Shown: positions 25,534 through 35,736 of the stretch, piece by piece | Position numbering within the stretch: position 1 is the stretch's first letter | Layout: each line of letters begins with the position of its first letter | Source: Propionibacteriaceae bacterium | Lineage (GTDB): Bacteria; Actinomycetota; Actinomycetes; Propionibacteriales; Propionibacteriaceae | Direction: 5' to 3' | Assembly (NCBI GenBank): GCA_009782785.1 | Contig: WRIJ01000004.1 | Span: 1 to 64,000 of the forward strand | DNA length: 64,000 bases | Position numbers and translations under genes: made by a program | The notes under the pieces: generated by a model | The model's database searches: none | Seen by the model: the letters and a program-made list of their open reading frames with translations, nothing else | What the model was told of the DNA's origin: nothing

Positions 25534-26109
25534 TCAGAACCGGCTACCAATCAAGGGTTGCGGTCCGTACTTAATCCCAGAAGTGGGAACCACCGGTTTG
25601 GGTACCGCATGGAACTCCTCGACCGCCTGACAATAAGCACCATAGGGTGGAAAGAGCAGGAGGATACCACCCAGTGCGAGCGGAATCATGGCCACCATAA
25701 ACCACCAGTTGAGAAGGTACGACAACCCAGTAACACCCAGCAGGCCCCATACACCAAAACGAACCCACAACTGACCCTTCCAGGCGTTATATCCAGCGAT
25801 GCCAGCAGCGATCACCATCAGTGCTGTGATCAGACCGACCACCATCACCATGATGACAGCCAGCCAACTCACTGGTGGAGGTTCGAGCCGTTCCAGGAGC
25901 CAAGCCGAATAATGGAAACCATCAACACCAGAACAAATGATCCACCACCGGGCGTACGCCACGATCGTGACCGGTACAGACAACCAACACAGCAACGATG
26001 CGATGACGAGGAGAACCGGGTGGCGGGGTTCGCCCGTACGCACGCTCAAGGGGTAGGCGAGAGGCGCCTTCCCCATGAACGCGGGTAGGGTTGCAATGTC
26101 TGAGGTCAT
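25534..26109 (-). CDS. Small integral membrane protein, unknown
   Basis: 191 residues with four predicted membrane helices (roughly 31-52, 84-106, 113-133, 136-155). The N-terminus is cytosolic and the C-terminus Pro-rich. No family motif recognised. Its ATG follows immediately after the stop of the CoA-transferase gene (0-bp gap), so it is cotranscribed and possibly coupled, but I see no functional link. Confidence 0.75.
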   Translation of the reverse strand: MTSDIATLPAFMGKAPLAYPLSVRTGEPRHPVLLVIASLLCWLSVPVTIVAYARWWIICSGVDGFHYSAWLLERLEPPPVSWLAVIMVMVVGLITALMVIAAGIAGYNAWKGQLWVRFGVWGLLGVTGLSYLLNWWFMVAMIPLALGGILLLFPPYGAYCQAVEEFHAVPKPVVPTSGIKYGPQPLIGSRF

Positions 26110-27615
26110 CTAGACTTTCATCGATCCTGTCTCCAAGAACCGTGCATGCCAGCTCAAGGCTTCAGTCATATCTTGTGGGGTGTGCAAGGAAGTGGTCTTC
26201 TCAGCGCGCTCCAAATAATCGAGCAACATCGGCTGATAATCAGGATGTGCACATTTCTCGATGATCGCACGAGCTCTCTTGCGTGGAGACAAGCGGCGAA
26301 GATCAGCGATCCCCTGTTCGGTCACGATGACCATCACGTCATGCTCAGTATGATCATGGTGGCTCACCATGGGTACGATGCAGGAGATGTCACCACCTTT
26401 AGCAACGGATGGAGTCACGAAGCAAGAGATATAGGAGTTGCGGGTGAAGTCTCCCGACCCACCGATACCGTTCATCATCTTGGACCCCATGATGTGGGTC
26501 GAGTTCACGTTGCCGAACATGTCTGCTTCGATGAGACCATTACATGAGATGACACCTAGTCGACGAATCGGTTCGGGGTTGTTGGAGATCTCTTGCGGCC
26601 TCAGTACGATCGACTTGCGATAGTGGGCAGCATTTTCGTTCATCTTCACTGCGTACTCTGGTGATAGTGAGAACGCTGTCGCAGACGCAACCTTCAGCTT
26701 GCCAGAATCAATAAGGTCAACCATGCCATCTTGGATCACTTCAGTGTATGAGGTGAGGTTTTCCAGATCGGATTCGAGCAACCCACTCAAAACAGCATTA
26801 GCAATATTGCCTACACCTGACTGTAATGGAAGCAGGCTCTTGGGGATACGGCCTTGTTTGACCTCGTTTTTGAGGAAGTCAATGAAATAACCGGCAATGG
26901 CTTTAGAATCCTCATCGAGGGGTTTGAAGGGAGTGTTGCGATCGGCAGCATCAGTCTCAACGACAGCAACAACCTTGTCAGGATCGACACGGAAATGCGG
27001 CTGACCGATGCGATCCCCAGGGGCAAGGATAGGGATGGGTACGTTGTTGGGAGGCAACTGTGTACCGTAATAAATATCGTGCATGCCTTCGAGATCTTCT
27101 GACTGCCAAGAGTTGACCTCGATGATGACTTTCTCGGCACAATCGATATACACATTGTTGGCACCCACTGACGATGAGGGGATCAGTTCCCCGTCTTCAG
27201 TGATCGCGGTCACCTCGACAATGGCTGCACCCATGGGTCCGAGGAAGCCTTGGCGTACCTGGGCTGACGTGTGGGATAGGTGCGGATCAACATAGTCAGT
27301 GATTCCTGCATTGATAGCATTGCGCATCGCAGGCTCTGATTGATAGGGAGTACGGTAACTGATGGCACCAGTCTCACCGAGTACGCCATCAAGTTCGGGT
27401 GCGGTCGAAGCGCCGGTGAACAAACCGATGCGGAACTCTTCGCCCTTCGCTTTTGCGTCGTTGATTCTGTCAGCAAGAGCACCGGGAAGTACTTTCGGAT
27501 ATCCTGCACCAGTGAATCCGGCGACGCCAACATTATCGCCATTCTCGATAAAACTGGCAGCATCGGCAGCACTCATCACTTTGGCTTGGAACTTGGGGGA
27601 ACGAATACGCGACAT
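26110..27615 (-). CDS. Acetyl-CoA hydrolase/transferase family, probable succinyl-CoA:acetate-type CoA-transferase
   Basis: 501 residues from ATG 27615 (AAAGGACG upstream); an 11-residue longer start is possible. Family blocks: GVAGFTGAGYPKVLP, GLFTGASTAPELDG, TSYTEVIQDGMVDLID (with the Glu expected to form the CoA thioester) and GNVNSTHIMGSKMMNGIGG, typical of the AarC/SucC-like branch rather than acetyl-CoA hydrolases. In propionic-acid bacteria a member swaps CoA between succinate and propionate or acetate, closing the Wood-Werkman cycle. Substrate choice here is inferred. Confidence 0.9.
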   Translation of the reverse strand: MSRIRSPKFQAKVMSAADAASFIENGDNVGVAGFTGAGYPKVLPGALADRINDAKAKGEEFRIGLFTGASTAPELDGVLGETGAISYRTPYQSEPAMRNAINAGITDYVDPHLSHTSAQVRQGFLGPMGAAIVEVTAITEDGELIPSSSVGANNVYIDCAEKVIIEVNSWQSEDLEGMHDIYYGTQLPPNNVPIPILAPGDRIGQPHFRVDPDKVVAVVETDAADRNTPFKPLDEDSKAIAGYFIDFLKNEVKQGRIPKSLLPLQSGVGNIANAVLSGLLESDLENLTSYTEVIQDGMVDLIDSGKLKVASATAFSLSPEYAVKMNENAAHYRKSIVLRPQEISNNPEPIRRLGVISCNGLIEADMFGNVNSTHIMGSKMMNGIGGSGDFTRNSYISCFVTPSVAKGGDISCIVPMVSHHDHTEHDVMVIVTEQGIADLRRLSPRKRARAIIEKCAHPDYQPMLLDYLERAEKTTSLHTPQDMTEALSWHARFLETGSMKV

Positions 27616-27789
27616 TCGTCGTCCTTTCTCGTGGAACCCACGCTTCACTGTGGGTGAACCTCAAGGCTAGCTCAGGTAACACACTGCGATCTAGTCTTTT
27701 CACAAAACGGTCCACTACGTGGGACGGGAGTACCAATCGGCAACCTCTATAATGAAGGTCAGTTTTCTTTCGCGATAGAGAGGTCACAG

Positions 27790-29640
27790 GTGTCGACAGT
27801 ACGCGAAACCGCCACCACTCTTGGCTTCTTGTGGACCCATGGCGCACGCGTACTCAAAGCCAAATTCCACAAGCTTTTTTTGCTTTTTCTTGTGGGCTGG
27901 GTGGGTTATTACCTCACTGTGCTTCTTGCGGGAACTATCGCAGTGACTTGGTCCTGGGCTGTGATACCTCTCATGGCTGGCGGATGCCTCATCCAGTTGA
28001 CTGTTACCTTGGCTGCCTACCAGATGGCGATCCGTGCTTCTGAAAAATCCATGGATGCTCCATCACTGCCGTCCTTGCTGCTGCTCGCTTTGGTCACGAG
28101 CCTTTTGGTTCCTTTCTCAGCGGCTTTTTCGTCGTTCGGCTATTTCGGTCAGTACGCTCACGATGCTTTGGTAGCTTCGACGTACATGAGTGGAACTCTG
28201 GCAGATTCCAAGTTCCTCATTAATCTCAATCCTTTCCAATCCCCGATCACCTTGGCCATCACCTTAGGGGTTTTCACAGCATTGTGGATGAGTGTCGTCG
28301 TGATCAAACAGGTCACGAGTAAAAAGCAGTGGCCGGTGTTGTCGATCATGCGTACTTTCTTTTCTGCATGCATGACCTTTCTCGTACTGTTTTCTCTCTT
28401 CCATGTGTTCTCTGCAATAAGTTTTTGGTGGAAGACACGGCGTTTTATGATGTGGACTGATCAGGGGTTTGAGTGGATCACCCATCGCATCACTCTTCCC
28501 CAGGGCATCATGGTGGTGTGGGAGTGGCTCGTCAACAATCTGTGGCCTCTGTTCTGGAATACGCTCACACAACCGATTGTGTGGTTGGCAGTTGTCGGCG
28601 TGGTCGGTGGAATGCAGCTCATGAAGATCGACACTGTCTGGAGCTCTGTACGCCGCCGTCGAGGATCCCACCGAGACAATGCAGCGTCCACAATGGTGAT
28701 CCATCATGCACCAGATTTTCTTGTTGGCCCACTGCCTGGGTTCTTGCGCATCTTTCACATGTTTACTGTGGTGTTGCGTTCGGGGGTTCCCTTCTTGGCT
28801 GCCCTCATTGTGAGTTATTCCATCATCGATCTCGCTGGTCGGTGGCTGACTCATGGCCTCACCCAGGCTATCGGGCCCGTACAGCATAAATATGTCATGC
28901 TTGTTCAGCCGATTCTCACGGTGATTCCCATGGTTGTGGTGGCCATGTGCCAAGCGGCCATCCTGGCTGTGGCGTACGTACGCATGCGCCTACTGAAGGT
29001 TGATCTCAGCGCAGAATCGGTTCTGACTAATCTGCCACTGCCATCATGGGATACTGCCACGAGTCCTACTGCATCAAGCACCAAGAAACACCCACAAATA
29101 TCACGGAGACTGAGCACAGTTCTCGTTGCTGTACTCGCTATTGCTTTGGCAGGTGGACTGACCTATCTTCGCCCCGGTTCTACAGATCCGGTCCACAATA
29201 TCGAGCTGGGACAATCGGTGACCTTGATGGGTGAATCGGTGTCGATCAGTAATCTCCAGGTGGGTACGTCACTGAATGGAACCATCACTGGGGTATACAC
29301 CGAGGATTCTGTGGACAGTGTGGGGGTTTTTGTTGCTGTGACAGTGAGTGTTTCGGGATATTCTTCGGGGGCTGTGGGGGTTGCTGCTCGCGCTCACGGG
29401 GTGGATTATCCTGGTTGGCATGGTTATGTGAGTCTGACTCACAGTGCTGGTTTCACCTCATTGACTGATGTTGTCTTCGAGATTCCTGCTGATGGACTCG
29501 GCGATCTCACGGTTGTGATCTATCCGATCAGTGCAGACTTTACGAGTTTGCCTCGCGGCGTACTCCATATCCCTGCCGACACTCCTGTGTCCGAGGTGAT
29601 TGTCGTGAATGAAACATCCATTGAGGAGGTGAGCAGGTGA
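27790..29640 (+). CDS. Polytopic membrane protein with C-terminal exported domain
   Basis: 616 residues, start GTG 27790 with AGAGAGG upstream. Around seven or eight hydrophobic segments occupy the first 430 residues, with a short cytoplasmic stretch. The last helix (about 437-457) leads to a beta-rich outside domain (SVTLMGESVSISNLQVGTSL). No transport motif recognised. It overlaps the next gene by 4 nt; both end in exported beta domains, suggesting a joint envelope function. Confidence 0.72.
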   Translation: MSTVRETATTLGFLWTHGARVLKAKFHKLFLLFLVGWVGYYLTVLLAGTIAVTWSWAVIPLMAGGCLIQLTVTLAAYQMAIRASEKSMDAPSLPSLLLLALVTSLLVPFSAAFSSFGYFGQYAHDALVASTYMSGTLADSKFLINLNPFQSPITLAITLGVFTALWMSVVVIKQVTSKKQWPVLSIMRTFFSACMTFLVLFSLFHVFSAISFWWKTRRFMMWTDQGFEWITHRITLPQGIMVVWEWLVNNLWPLFWNTLTQPIVWLAVVGVVGGMQLMKIDTVWSSVRRRRGSHRDNAASTMVIHHAPDFLVGPLPGFLRIFHMFTVVLRSGVPFLAALIVSYSIIDLAGRWLTHGLTQAIGPVQHKYVMLVQPILTVIPMVVVAMCQAAILAVAYVRMRLLKVDLSAESVLTNLPLPSWDTATSPTASSTKKHPQISRRLSTVLVAVLAIALAGGLTYLRPGSTDPVHNIELGQSVTLMGESVSISNLQVGTSLNGTITGVYTEDSVDSVGVFVAVTVSVSGYSSGAVGVAARAHGVDYPGWHGYVSLTHSAGFTSLTDVVFEIPADGLGDLTVVIYPISADFTSLPRGVLHIPADTPVSEVIVVNETSIEEVSR

Positions 29641-30257
29641 GTGAAGATGTGGGTGGCACCCCAGTGAACACCGCACCTCAGCGGAAGTCCTGGCATTGGA
29701 TGAGTGCTGGATGGCTTACTGTCGTGATTGGCGTTGTGGTGTGGGTACTCATGGTGGTGGGTTTTTCTGTTGCTTGGCAAGGCGATCGACTCCCCACCAC
29801 ACCCCTGGATGAATCGTGGAGCGTTGACGTGATGACTTTCACCGTTGGTGAGATGCACACTGGGGCACCACTGGTCACTCCTTGGGGTGAGAGGGTCGAT
29901 CCTCAACCGCGAGCATCTTGGGTGATCGTGAGTGTCGATTATTCAACGCGAGATCCTGAGGTTGAGTATTCCTGCTATCTGGAGCTTGTGGGCAAGGATC
30001 GTACGTGGAATCCTACCTATGATTCTCGACTGGATCTGTCGCGGTTCTTCGATTCCTATCATTCGAACTGTGACACTAACGACTTTGGAATGCTGACGAC
30101 TAGTGGAACGATTGCGGGACTCTTTGAGATTCCTTTAGATGCGGTCGATGAACTTCAAGCAGTACGGCTCACACTCATTGCGAGGACTGAATTGTCGTGG
30201 ACTCTCGATGATGCATGGGACACTGAGTTGATTCGAATGAATTTCGCACTACAGTAA
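29637..30257 (+). CDS. Membrane-anchored exported protein, unknown
   Basis: 206 residues from GTG 29637, overlapping the previous stop (GTGA). One membrane helix at about 25-48, then an outside domain of about 155 residues with two Cys (YSCYLEL and SNCDTND). The pattern ASWVIVSVDYSTRDPEVEYSCYLELV suggests an immunoglobulin-like fold, as in DUF4352-type proteins. Function unknown. Confidence 0.72.
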   Translation: MSEDVGGTPVNTAPQRKSWHWMSAGWLTVVIGVVVWVLMVVGFSVAWQGDRLPTTPLDESWSVDVMTFTVGEMHTGAPLVTPWGERVDPQPRASWVIVSVDYSTRDPEVEYSCYLELVGKDRTWNPTYDSRLDLSRFFDSYHSNCDTNDFGMLTTSGTIAGLFEIPLDAVDELQAVRLTLIARTELSWTLDDAWDTELIRMNFALQ

Positions 30258-30291
30258 GCCGATCTTTGATACCAGGAGGGTCGCTGGGCAC

Positions 30292-31008
30292 CTAGTCGGA
30301 GTCTATGAGCTCCGGGATGATGACATATAGCCAGTACGATGTTGTTGAGGGGTCCCGTTCCCAAGACGGGGAGTCAGAGAGATTGAGGATAGCTGCTCTG
30401 TCTCGTACGGCCGGAAAGACTCCGAACTTTATCCCTTGGCTCCATTGAACTTGTTGATTGACCTGTGCTTGGAAACACACGGACATTGGCCCAGAATTTG
30501 GTGGAATCACTTGACGTGGACTCCTGTTGATGGTGTCCAGGTCGGCGATGAGGTAAATGACGACCTGTGCGTCTTGTTGCTGGCCTTGGGCATCGTGGTA
30601 AACCATGGCGGTGACATTCGACAAGGATTCAGTTGTAAAAGGGTAATCCGAGGTATTGCTGACTTCAGCCATGACCGAAATCTCCCAGGTGCCGGGTTCC
30701 CATGATTCACGTGCAGTTGCTTTCACGACGCGAACATCAGCCATGGAGTTGTTGATGAGTGATCCTGGGTCAACATTGATTTGTGAGTCGGCGCGTTGAT
30801 GGAATCCGCCCAACACAGCGATCAATCCAAGAGCGAATACTACGCCAATCAGAACAAAGTACGACGTCCTCCAGGTGAAGGTTCGCCGTGGCTGAGCGTC
30901 AGATTCGCTATCGTGATGCATCACCTGCCCTTCCATATCCAGTACGGGGACTGGTACGTCGTCGTGGGGTGGCGCCAGCCAGTCTGGCCCAGGATGATGC
31001 GTACTCAC
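30292..31008 (-). CDS. Membrane-anchored exported protein, unknown
   Basis: 238 residues on the minus strand, convergent with the gene before. A Pro/His/Asp-rich cytoplasmic N-terminus of about 47 residues, one helix at about 48-68, then a beta-rich outside domain (TWEISVMAEVSNTSDYPFTT). General layout resembles 29637-30257, so all three proteins of 27.8-31.0 kb share an anchor plus Ig-like domain design. Confidence 0.7.
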   Translation of the reverse strand: MSTHHPGPDWLAPPHDDVPVPVLDMEGQVMHHDSESDAQPRRTFTWRTSYFVLIGVVFALGLIAVLGGFHQRADSQINVDPGSLINNSMADVRVVKATARESWEPGTWEISVMAEVSNTSDYPFTTESLSNVTAMVYHDAQGQQQDAQVVIYLIADLDTINRSPRQVIPPNSGPMSVCFQAQVNQQVQWSQGIKFGVFPAVRDRAAILNLSDSPSWERDPSTTSYWLYVIIPELIDSD

Positions 31009-31089
31009 CCGACCAGTCTAGTGGGTGACATCTTTCGTGTTCTATGACCCGGGTTCAAATGAGAAGTGCAACGTCTTAGCTAGGATGTG

Positions 31090-31373
31090 GTGTGCACATA
31101 TCAATTTCTAGGAAGGGTTGCAATTCTATGGGTAAACAATACTGTCATCTCAGACAGTGTTCTTGACCAACTGACCGGGAATCTCACTCCCTAGGCAATT
31201 GGGGTGGCAATCAACACTGGCCCACACTGGACCCTGACCTTTTTGATTTGCAAGGCTGGTTCGTTGCTGTCATCGCAGAAGATGGGCAACTCTATCGCTG
31301 GTCGGGGGTCTCTACAGCACCTGAAGACTTCCAACACATCTACGACGCCTTCCTGGAACTCGTACACGAGTAG
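31090..31373 (+). pseudogene. Possible frameshifted small gene
   Basis: Frame 1 runs from GTG 31090 to TAG 31194, ending SDSVLDQLTGNLTP. A second frame, open from 31167 to TAG 31373 but without a normal start, reads LFDLQGWFVAVIAEDGQLYR and EDFQHIYDAFLELVHE, which looks like genuine coding sequence. Joining them by a one-base shift near 31170-31190 gives about 94 residues. No family recognised. Either a pseudogene or a sequence error. Confidence 0.35.
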
Positions 31374-31406
31374 AGCAAAACATGAGCGTACTGGACTCAA
31401 CTCTAC

Positions 31407-31439
31407 TTGACAGCCAAACCTGAGTCTATTACACTCATG
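31407..31439 (+). promoter_or_regulatory. dnaK promoter with HAIR element (HspR operator)
   Basis: TTGACA (31407-31412) and TACACT (31430-31435) are 17 bp apart. Overlapping them, CCTGAGT-N7-ACTCATG (31419-31439) matches the HAIR consensus CTTGAGT-N7-ACTCAAG at 12 of 14 positions. HspR, encoded at the end of this operon, should bind here and repress with DnaK as corepressor. Confidence 0.8.
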
Positions 31440-31491
31440 TTTCACATCGTGTGCCGCAGTGGCACAACACACAACCATCATGGAGGAAATA

Positions 31492-33339
31492 ATGGCTCGT
31501 GCAGTAGGGATCGACCTCGGCACAACAAACTCAGTTGTCGCAGTACTAGAAGGTGGCGAACCCACCGTTATCGCGAACGCCGAAGGTGCGCGTACGACCC
31601 CATCCGTGGTCGCCTTTGCCAAAGGTGGTGAAGTGCTCGTCGGTGAAGTTGCCAAAAGGCAGGCTGTCACCAACGTTGATCGTACGATTCGCTCAGTCAA
31701 ACGCCACATGGGCACTGACTGGTCAGTCGACATTGACGACAAAAACTACAAACCCCAACAGATCTCAGCCTTCGTGCTTCAGAAACTCAAAAGAGACGCG
31801 GAAGCTCACCTGGGTGAACCAGTCACCAATGCAGTGATCACCGTCCCTGCGTACTTCTCTGATGCTGAACGCCAAGCCACCAAAGAAGCCGGAGAAATCG
31901 CTGGTCTCACCGTGGACCGTATCATCAACGAACCCACTGCAGCTGCGCTGGCGTACGGCCTCGACAAGGGTGACAAGGAACAAACAGTTCTCGTGTTCGA
32001 CCTTGGAGGTGGGACCTTTGACGTTTCCCTGCTCGAAATCTCTGATGGTGTCTTCGAAGTGAAAGCCACCAAAGGTGACAACCGTCTCGGTGGTGACGAC
32101 TGGGATCAATGCGTGGTCGACTGGATGGTCAAAGAGTTCAAAAACTCCAACGGAATCGACCTTTCCAAAGACAAGATGGCCCGCCAGCGCCTCCAAGAGG
32201 CTGCAGAACGCGCCAAGATCGAACTCAGCTCTGCACAAGAAACAGACATCAATCTGCCGTACATTACTGCGGGTGAAAATGGTGCCCTGCACCTGGAAGC
32301 CAAACTCACCAGAGCAGAATTCCAGCGCATGACCCAAGATCTTCTTGATCGTTGTCGCGCACCATTCAATGCAGTCATCTCAGATGCAAAAACTTCTGTC
32401 TCAGCAATCAACGAGGTCATCTTGGTCGGTGGCTCCACTCGTATGCCTGCTGTGGTTGACCTCGTCAAAGAACTCGCAGGGAAAGATGCCCACAAAGGTG
32501 TGAACCCTGATGAGGTGGTGGCCCTTGGTGCCGCACTTCAAGCTGGCGTCCTCAAAGGAGAAGTCAAAGATGTTCTCCTGCTCGATGTGACCCCCCTCAG
32601 TCTCGGTATCGAAACCAAAGGCGGAGTGATGTCGCGCATCATTGAGCGGAACACCACTATCCCGACCAAGCGTTCTGAGATCTTCACCACCGCTGATGAT
32701 AATCAGCCCTCGGTCATGATCCAGGTTTATCAAGGTGAGCGCGAATTTGCTCGTGACAACAAGTCCCTCGGCAACTTCGAGTTGACCGGAATCATGCCTG
32801 CGCCACGCGGCGTACCGCAAATCGAGGTTGGTTTCGATATTGATGCCAACGGAATCGTACACGTGTCAGCGAAAGACCTCGCCACAGGAAAAGAACAATC
32901 CATGACTGTCACTGGTGGGTCGGCTCTCAACAAAGATGAGATCGACAAGATGATGGCTGAAGCTGAATCGCACGCGGAAGAAGACAAGAAGCGTCGCGAA
33001 TCCGTTGAGATGCGTAATACCGCTGATGGGCTCGCATTCTCCACTGAGAAACTACTCGATGAGCATGATGAGATCCTTGATGACGAGGTGAAGAACCCTG
33101 TCAAGGAAGCTGTCGCTGCCCTGAAAGAAGCCTTAGAAGGTACCGACAACGACGATGCAGTGAAAGCGGCCATGGAAGACCTCAACACCAAGGCGGCTGC
33201 CATGGGCCAGGCCGTTTATGCTGCAGCCCAAGCACGAGAGGCCGAGGAGGGTGCCAGTGAAGGCAATGAGAGCTCCGAAACCTCGAGTGATGACGATGTT
33301 GTTGATGCGGAAATCGTGGATGAAGACGACGAGAAATGA
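31492..33339 (+). CDS. dnaK: Chaperone DnaK (Hsp70)
   Basis: 615 residues from ATG 31492, preceded by GGAGG. The ATPase domain begins [23 protein letters not shown] and [15 protein letters not shown] are the Hsp70 signatures. The substrate domain starts after [17 protein letters not shown]. The C-terminus is an acidic tail ending DEDDEK. It is the first gene of the HspR-controlled heat-shock operon and overlaps grpE by 4 nt. DnaK also acts as the corepressor of HspR. Confidence 0.98.
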   Translation: MARAVGIDLGTTNSVVAVLEGGEPTVIANAEGARTTPSVVAFAKGGEVLVGEVAKRQAVTNVDRTIRSVKRHMGTDWSVDIDDKNYKPQQISAFVLQKLKRDAEAHLGEPVTNAVITVPAYFSDAERQATKEAGEIAGLTVDRIINEPTAAALAYGLDKGDKEQTVLVFDLGGGTFDVSLLEISDGVFEVKATKGDNRLGGDDWDQCVVDWMVKEFKNSNGIDLSKDKMARQRLQEAAERAKIELSSAQETDINLPYITAGENGALHLEAKLTRAEFQRMTQDLLDRCRAPFNAVISDAKTSVSAINEVILVGGSTRMPAVVDLVKELAGKDAHKGVNPDEVVALGAALQAGVLKGEVKDVLLLDVTPLSLGIETKGGVMSRIIERNTTIPTKRSEIFTTADDNQPSVMIQVYQGEREFARDNKSLGNFELTGIMPAPRGVPQIEVGFDIDANGIVHVSAKDLATGKEQSMTVTGGSALNKDEIDKMMAEAESHAEEDKKRRESVEMRNTADGLAFSTEKLLDEHDEILDDEVKNPVKEAVAALKEALEGTDNDDAVKAAMEDLNTKAAAMGQAVYAAAQAREAEEGASEGNESSETSSDDDVVDAEIVDEDDEK

Positions 33340-33980
33340 CCGACGACAACCACAATTGGGATGAGGAACTAGAAAACCTCGTTGCCGGGTTAGGAGCATC
33401 CCCGGATGCTCCGCCCGAGATCCCAGAGCCCAACACCGTACCCATTGATGAGGTAGCTGACGTACCCGAGGTGCCCAAGACCCCTGAGCAGCTGCTCGAA
33501 GAGAGAACTGCTGACCTCCAACGCCTCCAAGCGGAATACGCCAACTATAAGAAACGCGTCGATCGTGATCGTGATCAGGCGCGTGGACGCGGCATCGAAG
33601 CCGTACTCGTTGATCTGCTGCCCATGCTGGATGGAATCGACGGGGCACGTGCTCACGATGAGCTCACTGGTGGTGCAGCCATGCTCGCCGAAGAAGTGGC
33701 CAAGGTTGCATCCAAGTATGGCCTGGAAGCTTTCGGGGAAGCCGATGATGTTTTCGATCCGCACATCCATGAGGCACTCATGCACATGGACAAACCAGGG
33801 TACGAGGTCGACAGTGTCGTGCAAGTGTTTCAGCGGGGCTACCGTATTGGTGAGAGAATCGTGAGACCGGCACGAGTAGGTGTTGCCAGCGGAGAAACTC
33901 AGGGTGTGGATGAGAACATCGATGAAACCGAGGCCCCCAGTGCCTCGACAGAGATAAACGACGAAGGGAACCAAGAATGA
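33336..33980 (+). CDS. grpE: Nucleotide exchange factor GrpE
   Basis: 214 residues. A long acidic N-terminal extension, then the coiled-coil dimer region ([22 protein letters not shown]) and the C-terminal head ([34 protein letters not shown]). It releases ADP from DnaK. It overlaps dnaK by 4 nt and the cysteine-rich gene by 4 nt (ATGA), so translation of all three is probably coupled. Confidence 0.96.
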   Translation: MTDDNHNWDEELENLVAGLGASPDAPPEIPEPNTVPIDEVADVPEVPKTPEQLLEERTADLQRLQAEYANYKKRVDRDRDQARGRGIEAVLVDLLPMLDGIDGARAHDELTGGAAMLAEEVAKVASKYGLEAFGEADDVFDPHIHEALMHMDKPGYEVDSVVQVFQRGYRIGERIVRPARVGVASGETQGVDENIDETEAPSASTEINDEGNQE

Positions 33981-34186
33981 CAACCAAGAAATGCTGCTGC
34001 TGCGAAGAATGCGATTGCTGCTACAAAGACTCGGCATGCTGTGAATCACCAGACAAATGTGTGGAATGCACCTGCGAATGCACCAACTGCCAATGCTGCC
34101 GTGATGATGACTGCCGCAGTGCAGCCTCCAATGACTGCTGTGGCACAGCCTCGGTTGGCTGCTGCTCAAGCGCCAACGCAACCTAA
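33977..34186 (+). CDS. Metallothionein-like cysteine-rich protein in the heat-shock operon
   Basis: 69 residues with 21 Cys (about 30%), in CC, CCCC, CxC and CxxC arrangements: KKCCCCEECDCCYKD, ECTCECTNCQCC, then two late CC pairs. It has few hydrophobic or aromatic residues, as expected for a protein folded around metal (Zn, Cu, Cd). It starts inside the grpE stop (ATGA), has GAAGGG upstream, and ends 24 bp before dnaJ. I know of no described family member in this position. It may protect or supply zinc for DnaJ, or be a redox/metal buffer induced by heat. Role is inferred. Confidence 0.75.
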   Translation: MTTKKCCCCEECDCCYKDSACCESPDKCVECTCECTNCQCCRDDDCRSAASNDCCGTASVGCCSSANAT

Positions 34187-34210
34187 AACACTCCCGGATG
34201 AAGAGGTGCC

Positions 34211-35338
34211 ATGAGTCAAAAAGACTGGCTTGAGAAAGACTATTACTCTGTCTTAGGCGTCAAAAAAGATGCCACAGATGCAGAGATTAAGAAAGCTTTC
34301 CGCAAACTCGCGCGCCAATATCATCCCGATCAGAACAAGGATTCCACAGCGGAAAAGAAATTCAAAGAAGTCACCGAAGCCAACGACGTACTCTCTGACC
34401 CGAAGAAACGTGCCGAATATGATGAAGCACGTTCTCTGTTCGGTTCAGGATTCCGCTTCCCTGGAGGAGGTGGAGCTCGTGGGCCCTCCATGGGGTTTGA
34501 AGACTTTTTCACCTCAGCAGGGGGCTCAGGTCTCGGCGATCTGTTCGGTGGGCTGTTTAATAATGCTGGTTCAAGTACGAGGAGCCCCCGTCGCGGATCG
34601 GATGTAGAAACCGAAGTCAGGATCGGATTCAAAGACGCTGCACAGGGAACTATGATCTCGGTACGCCTCAGTTCTGAGACAGCCTGCGATGCATGCCGAG
34701 GGACGGGTGCACGCGCGGGCACAAAACCACAAGCGTGCCCGACATGTCGAGGCTCTGGGATGACTGCCCGCCAATCCGGGGCATTCGCTTTCTCCGAACC
34801 TTGCGACACTTGCCATGGGCGCGGGCTCACCATCACCGACCCTTGCCCGAATTGTTCCGGTACGGGCCAAGGGCGGGCGAATCGTACAATTCAAGTACGC
34901 ATCCCTGCCGGGGTTAATGATGGACAACGCATCCGTATTAAAGGAAAAGGGACACCCTCATCTAACGGTGGAACTGCCGGTGATCTCTATGTCGTCGTCC
35001 ACGTGAACCCCGATCCGCTCTTCACTCGCCAAGGCAACAACCTCGCCATCACCGTTCCAGTCACCTATGTTGAAGCAGCCCTCGGTGCAGAGATCGGCGT
35101 ACCCACCCTTGATGGGGGCCAGGTTCGGTTAAAGATCCCTGCAGGAACCAAGTCTGGGCGTACTTTTAGGGCAAAAAACAAGGGCATCGAAAAAAAGGCA
35201 GGGAAAACTGATCTGCTCGTCACAGTCAATGTGCACGTTCCGGAGTTTCTCTCCCCCGAGGCCCAAGATGCCCTCCGGGTCTATGAAACTCTCGCTGGCG
35301 AAGGAAACCCCCGCGCAGATTTGAGAGCAGAAAGCTAA
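34211..35338 (+). CDS. dnaJ: Chaperone DnaJ (Hsp40)
   Basis: 375 residues. J domain at about 10-73 with the HPD triad (RQYHPDQN), then a Gly/Phe region, then four CxxCxGxG zinc repeats ([32 protein letters not shown]) and the substrate domain. It stimulates DnaK ATPase. The gene sits after the cysteine-rich gene and shares one base with hspR. Confidence 0.97.
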   Translation: MSQKDWLEKDYYSVLGVKKDATDAEIKKAFRKLARQYHPDQNKDSTAEKKFKEVTEANDVLSDPKKRAEYDEARSLFGSGFRFPGGGGARGPSMGFEDFFTSAGGSGLGDLFGGLFNNAGSSTRSPRRGSDVETEVRIGFKDAAQGTMISVRLSSETACDACRGTGARAGTKPQACPTCRGSGMTARQSGAFAFSEPCDTCHGRGLTITDPCPNCSGTGQGRANRTIQVRIPAGVNDGQRIRIKGKGTPSSNGGTAGDLYVVVHVNPDPLFTRQGNNLAITVPVTYVEAALGAEIGVPTLDGGQVRLKIPAGTKSGRTFRAKNKGIEKKAGKTDLLVTVNVHVPEFLSPEAQDALRVYETLAGEGNPRADLRAES

Positions 35339-35736
35339 TGGTGCAGGTCAAGAATCATCTCCCAGCGAGGTACGATGCCTCGGCCCCGATGTTTCTCATC
35401 TCCACTGCGGCCCGACTCGCAGGAATGCATCCCCAAACCTTGCGTACCTATGATCGTCTCGGTCTCGTCACACCGAAACGCACCTCGGGACGAGGGCGAC
35501 GCTATTCAATGGTGGATGTCGACAAGCTGCGCCTCGTGCACTATCTCACGCAAGAAGAGGGAATCAACCTTGAGGGCGTACGCCATATTCTTGAACTGCG
35601 GGAACAAGTCGAGCGGCTTCAAAGTGAGGTTCTGCATCTCACCCAGGAACTGCACAACCCTCGTACCTCCACTACAGTGAGCCGAGTATTTACTGCCTCC
35701 GCTGAAGAAGTGTGGGTACGTACACGCAAGGTGTAA
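35338..35736 (+). CDS. hspR: Heat-shock repressor HspR (MerR family)
   Basis: 132 residues. The MerR-type helix-turn-helix (FLISTAARLAGMHPQTLRTYDRLGLV) is followed by GRGRRYSMVDVDKLR, then a short coiled coil (LELREQVERLQSEVLHL) and a C-terminal VRTRKV tail. It represses the operon at the HAIR site 31419-31439. The TAATG overlap couples it to dnaJ. Confidence 0.95.
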   Translation: MVQVKNHLPARYDASAPMFLISTAARLAGMHPQTLRTYDRLGLVTPKRTSGRGRRYSMVDVDKLRLVHYLTQEEGINLEGVRHILELREQVERLQSEVLHLTQELHNPRTSTTVSRVFTASAEEVWVRTRKV

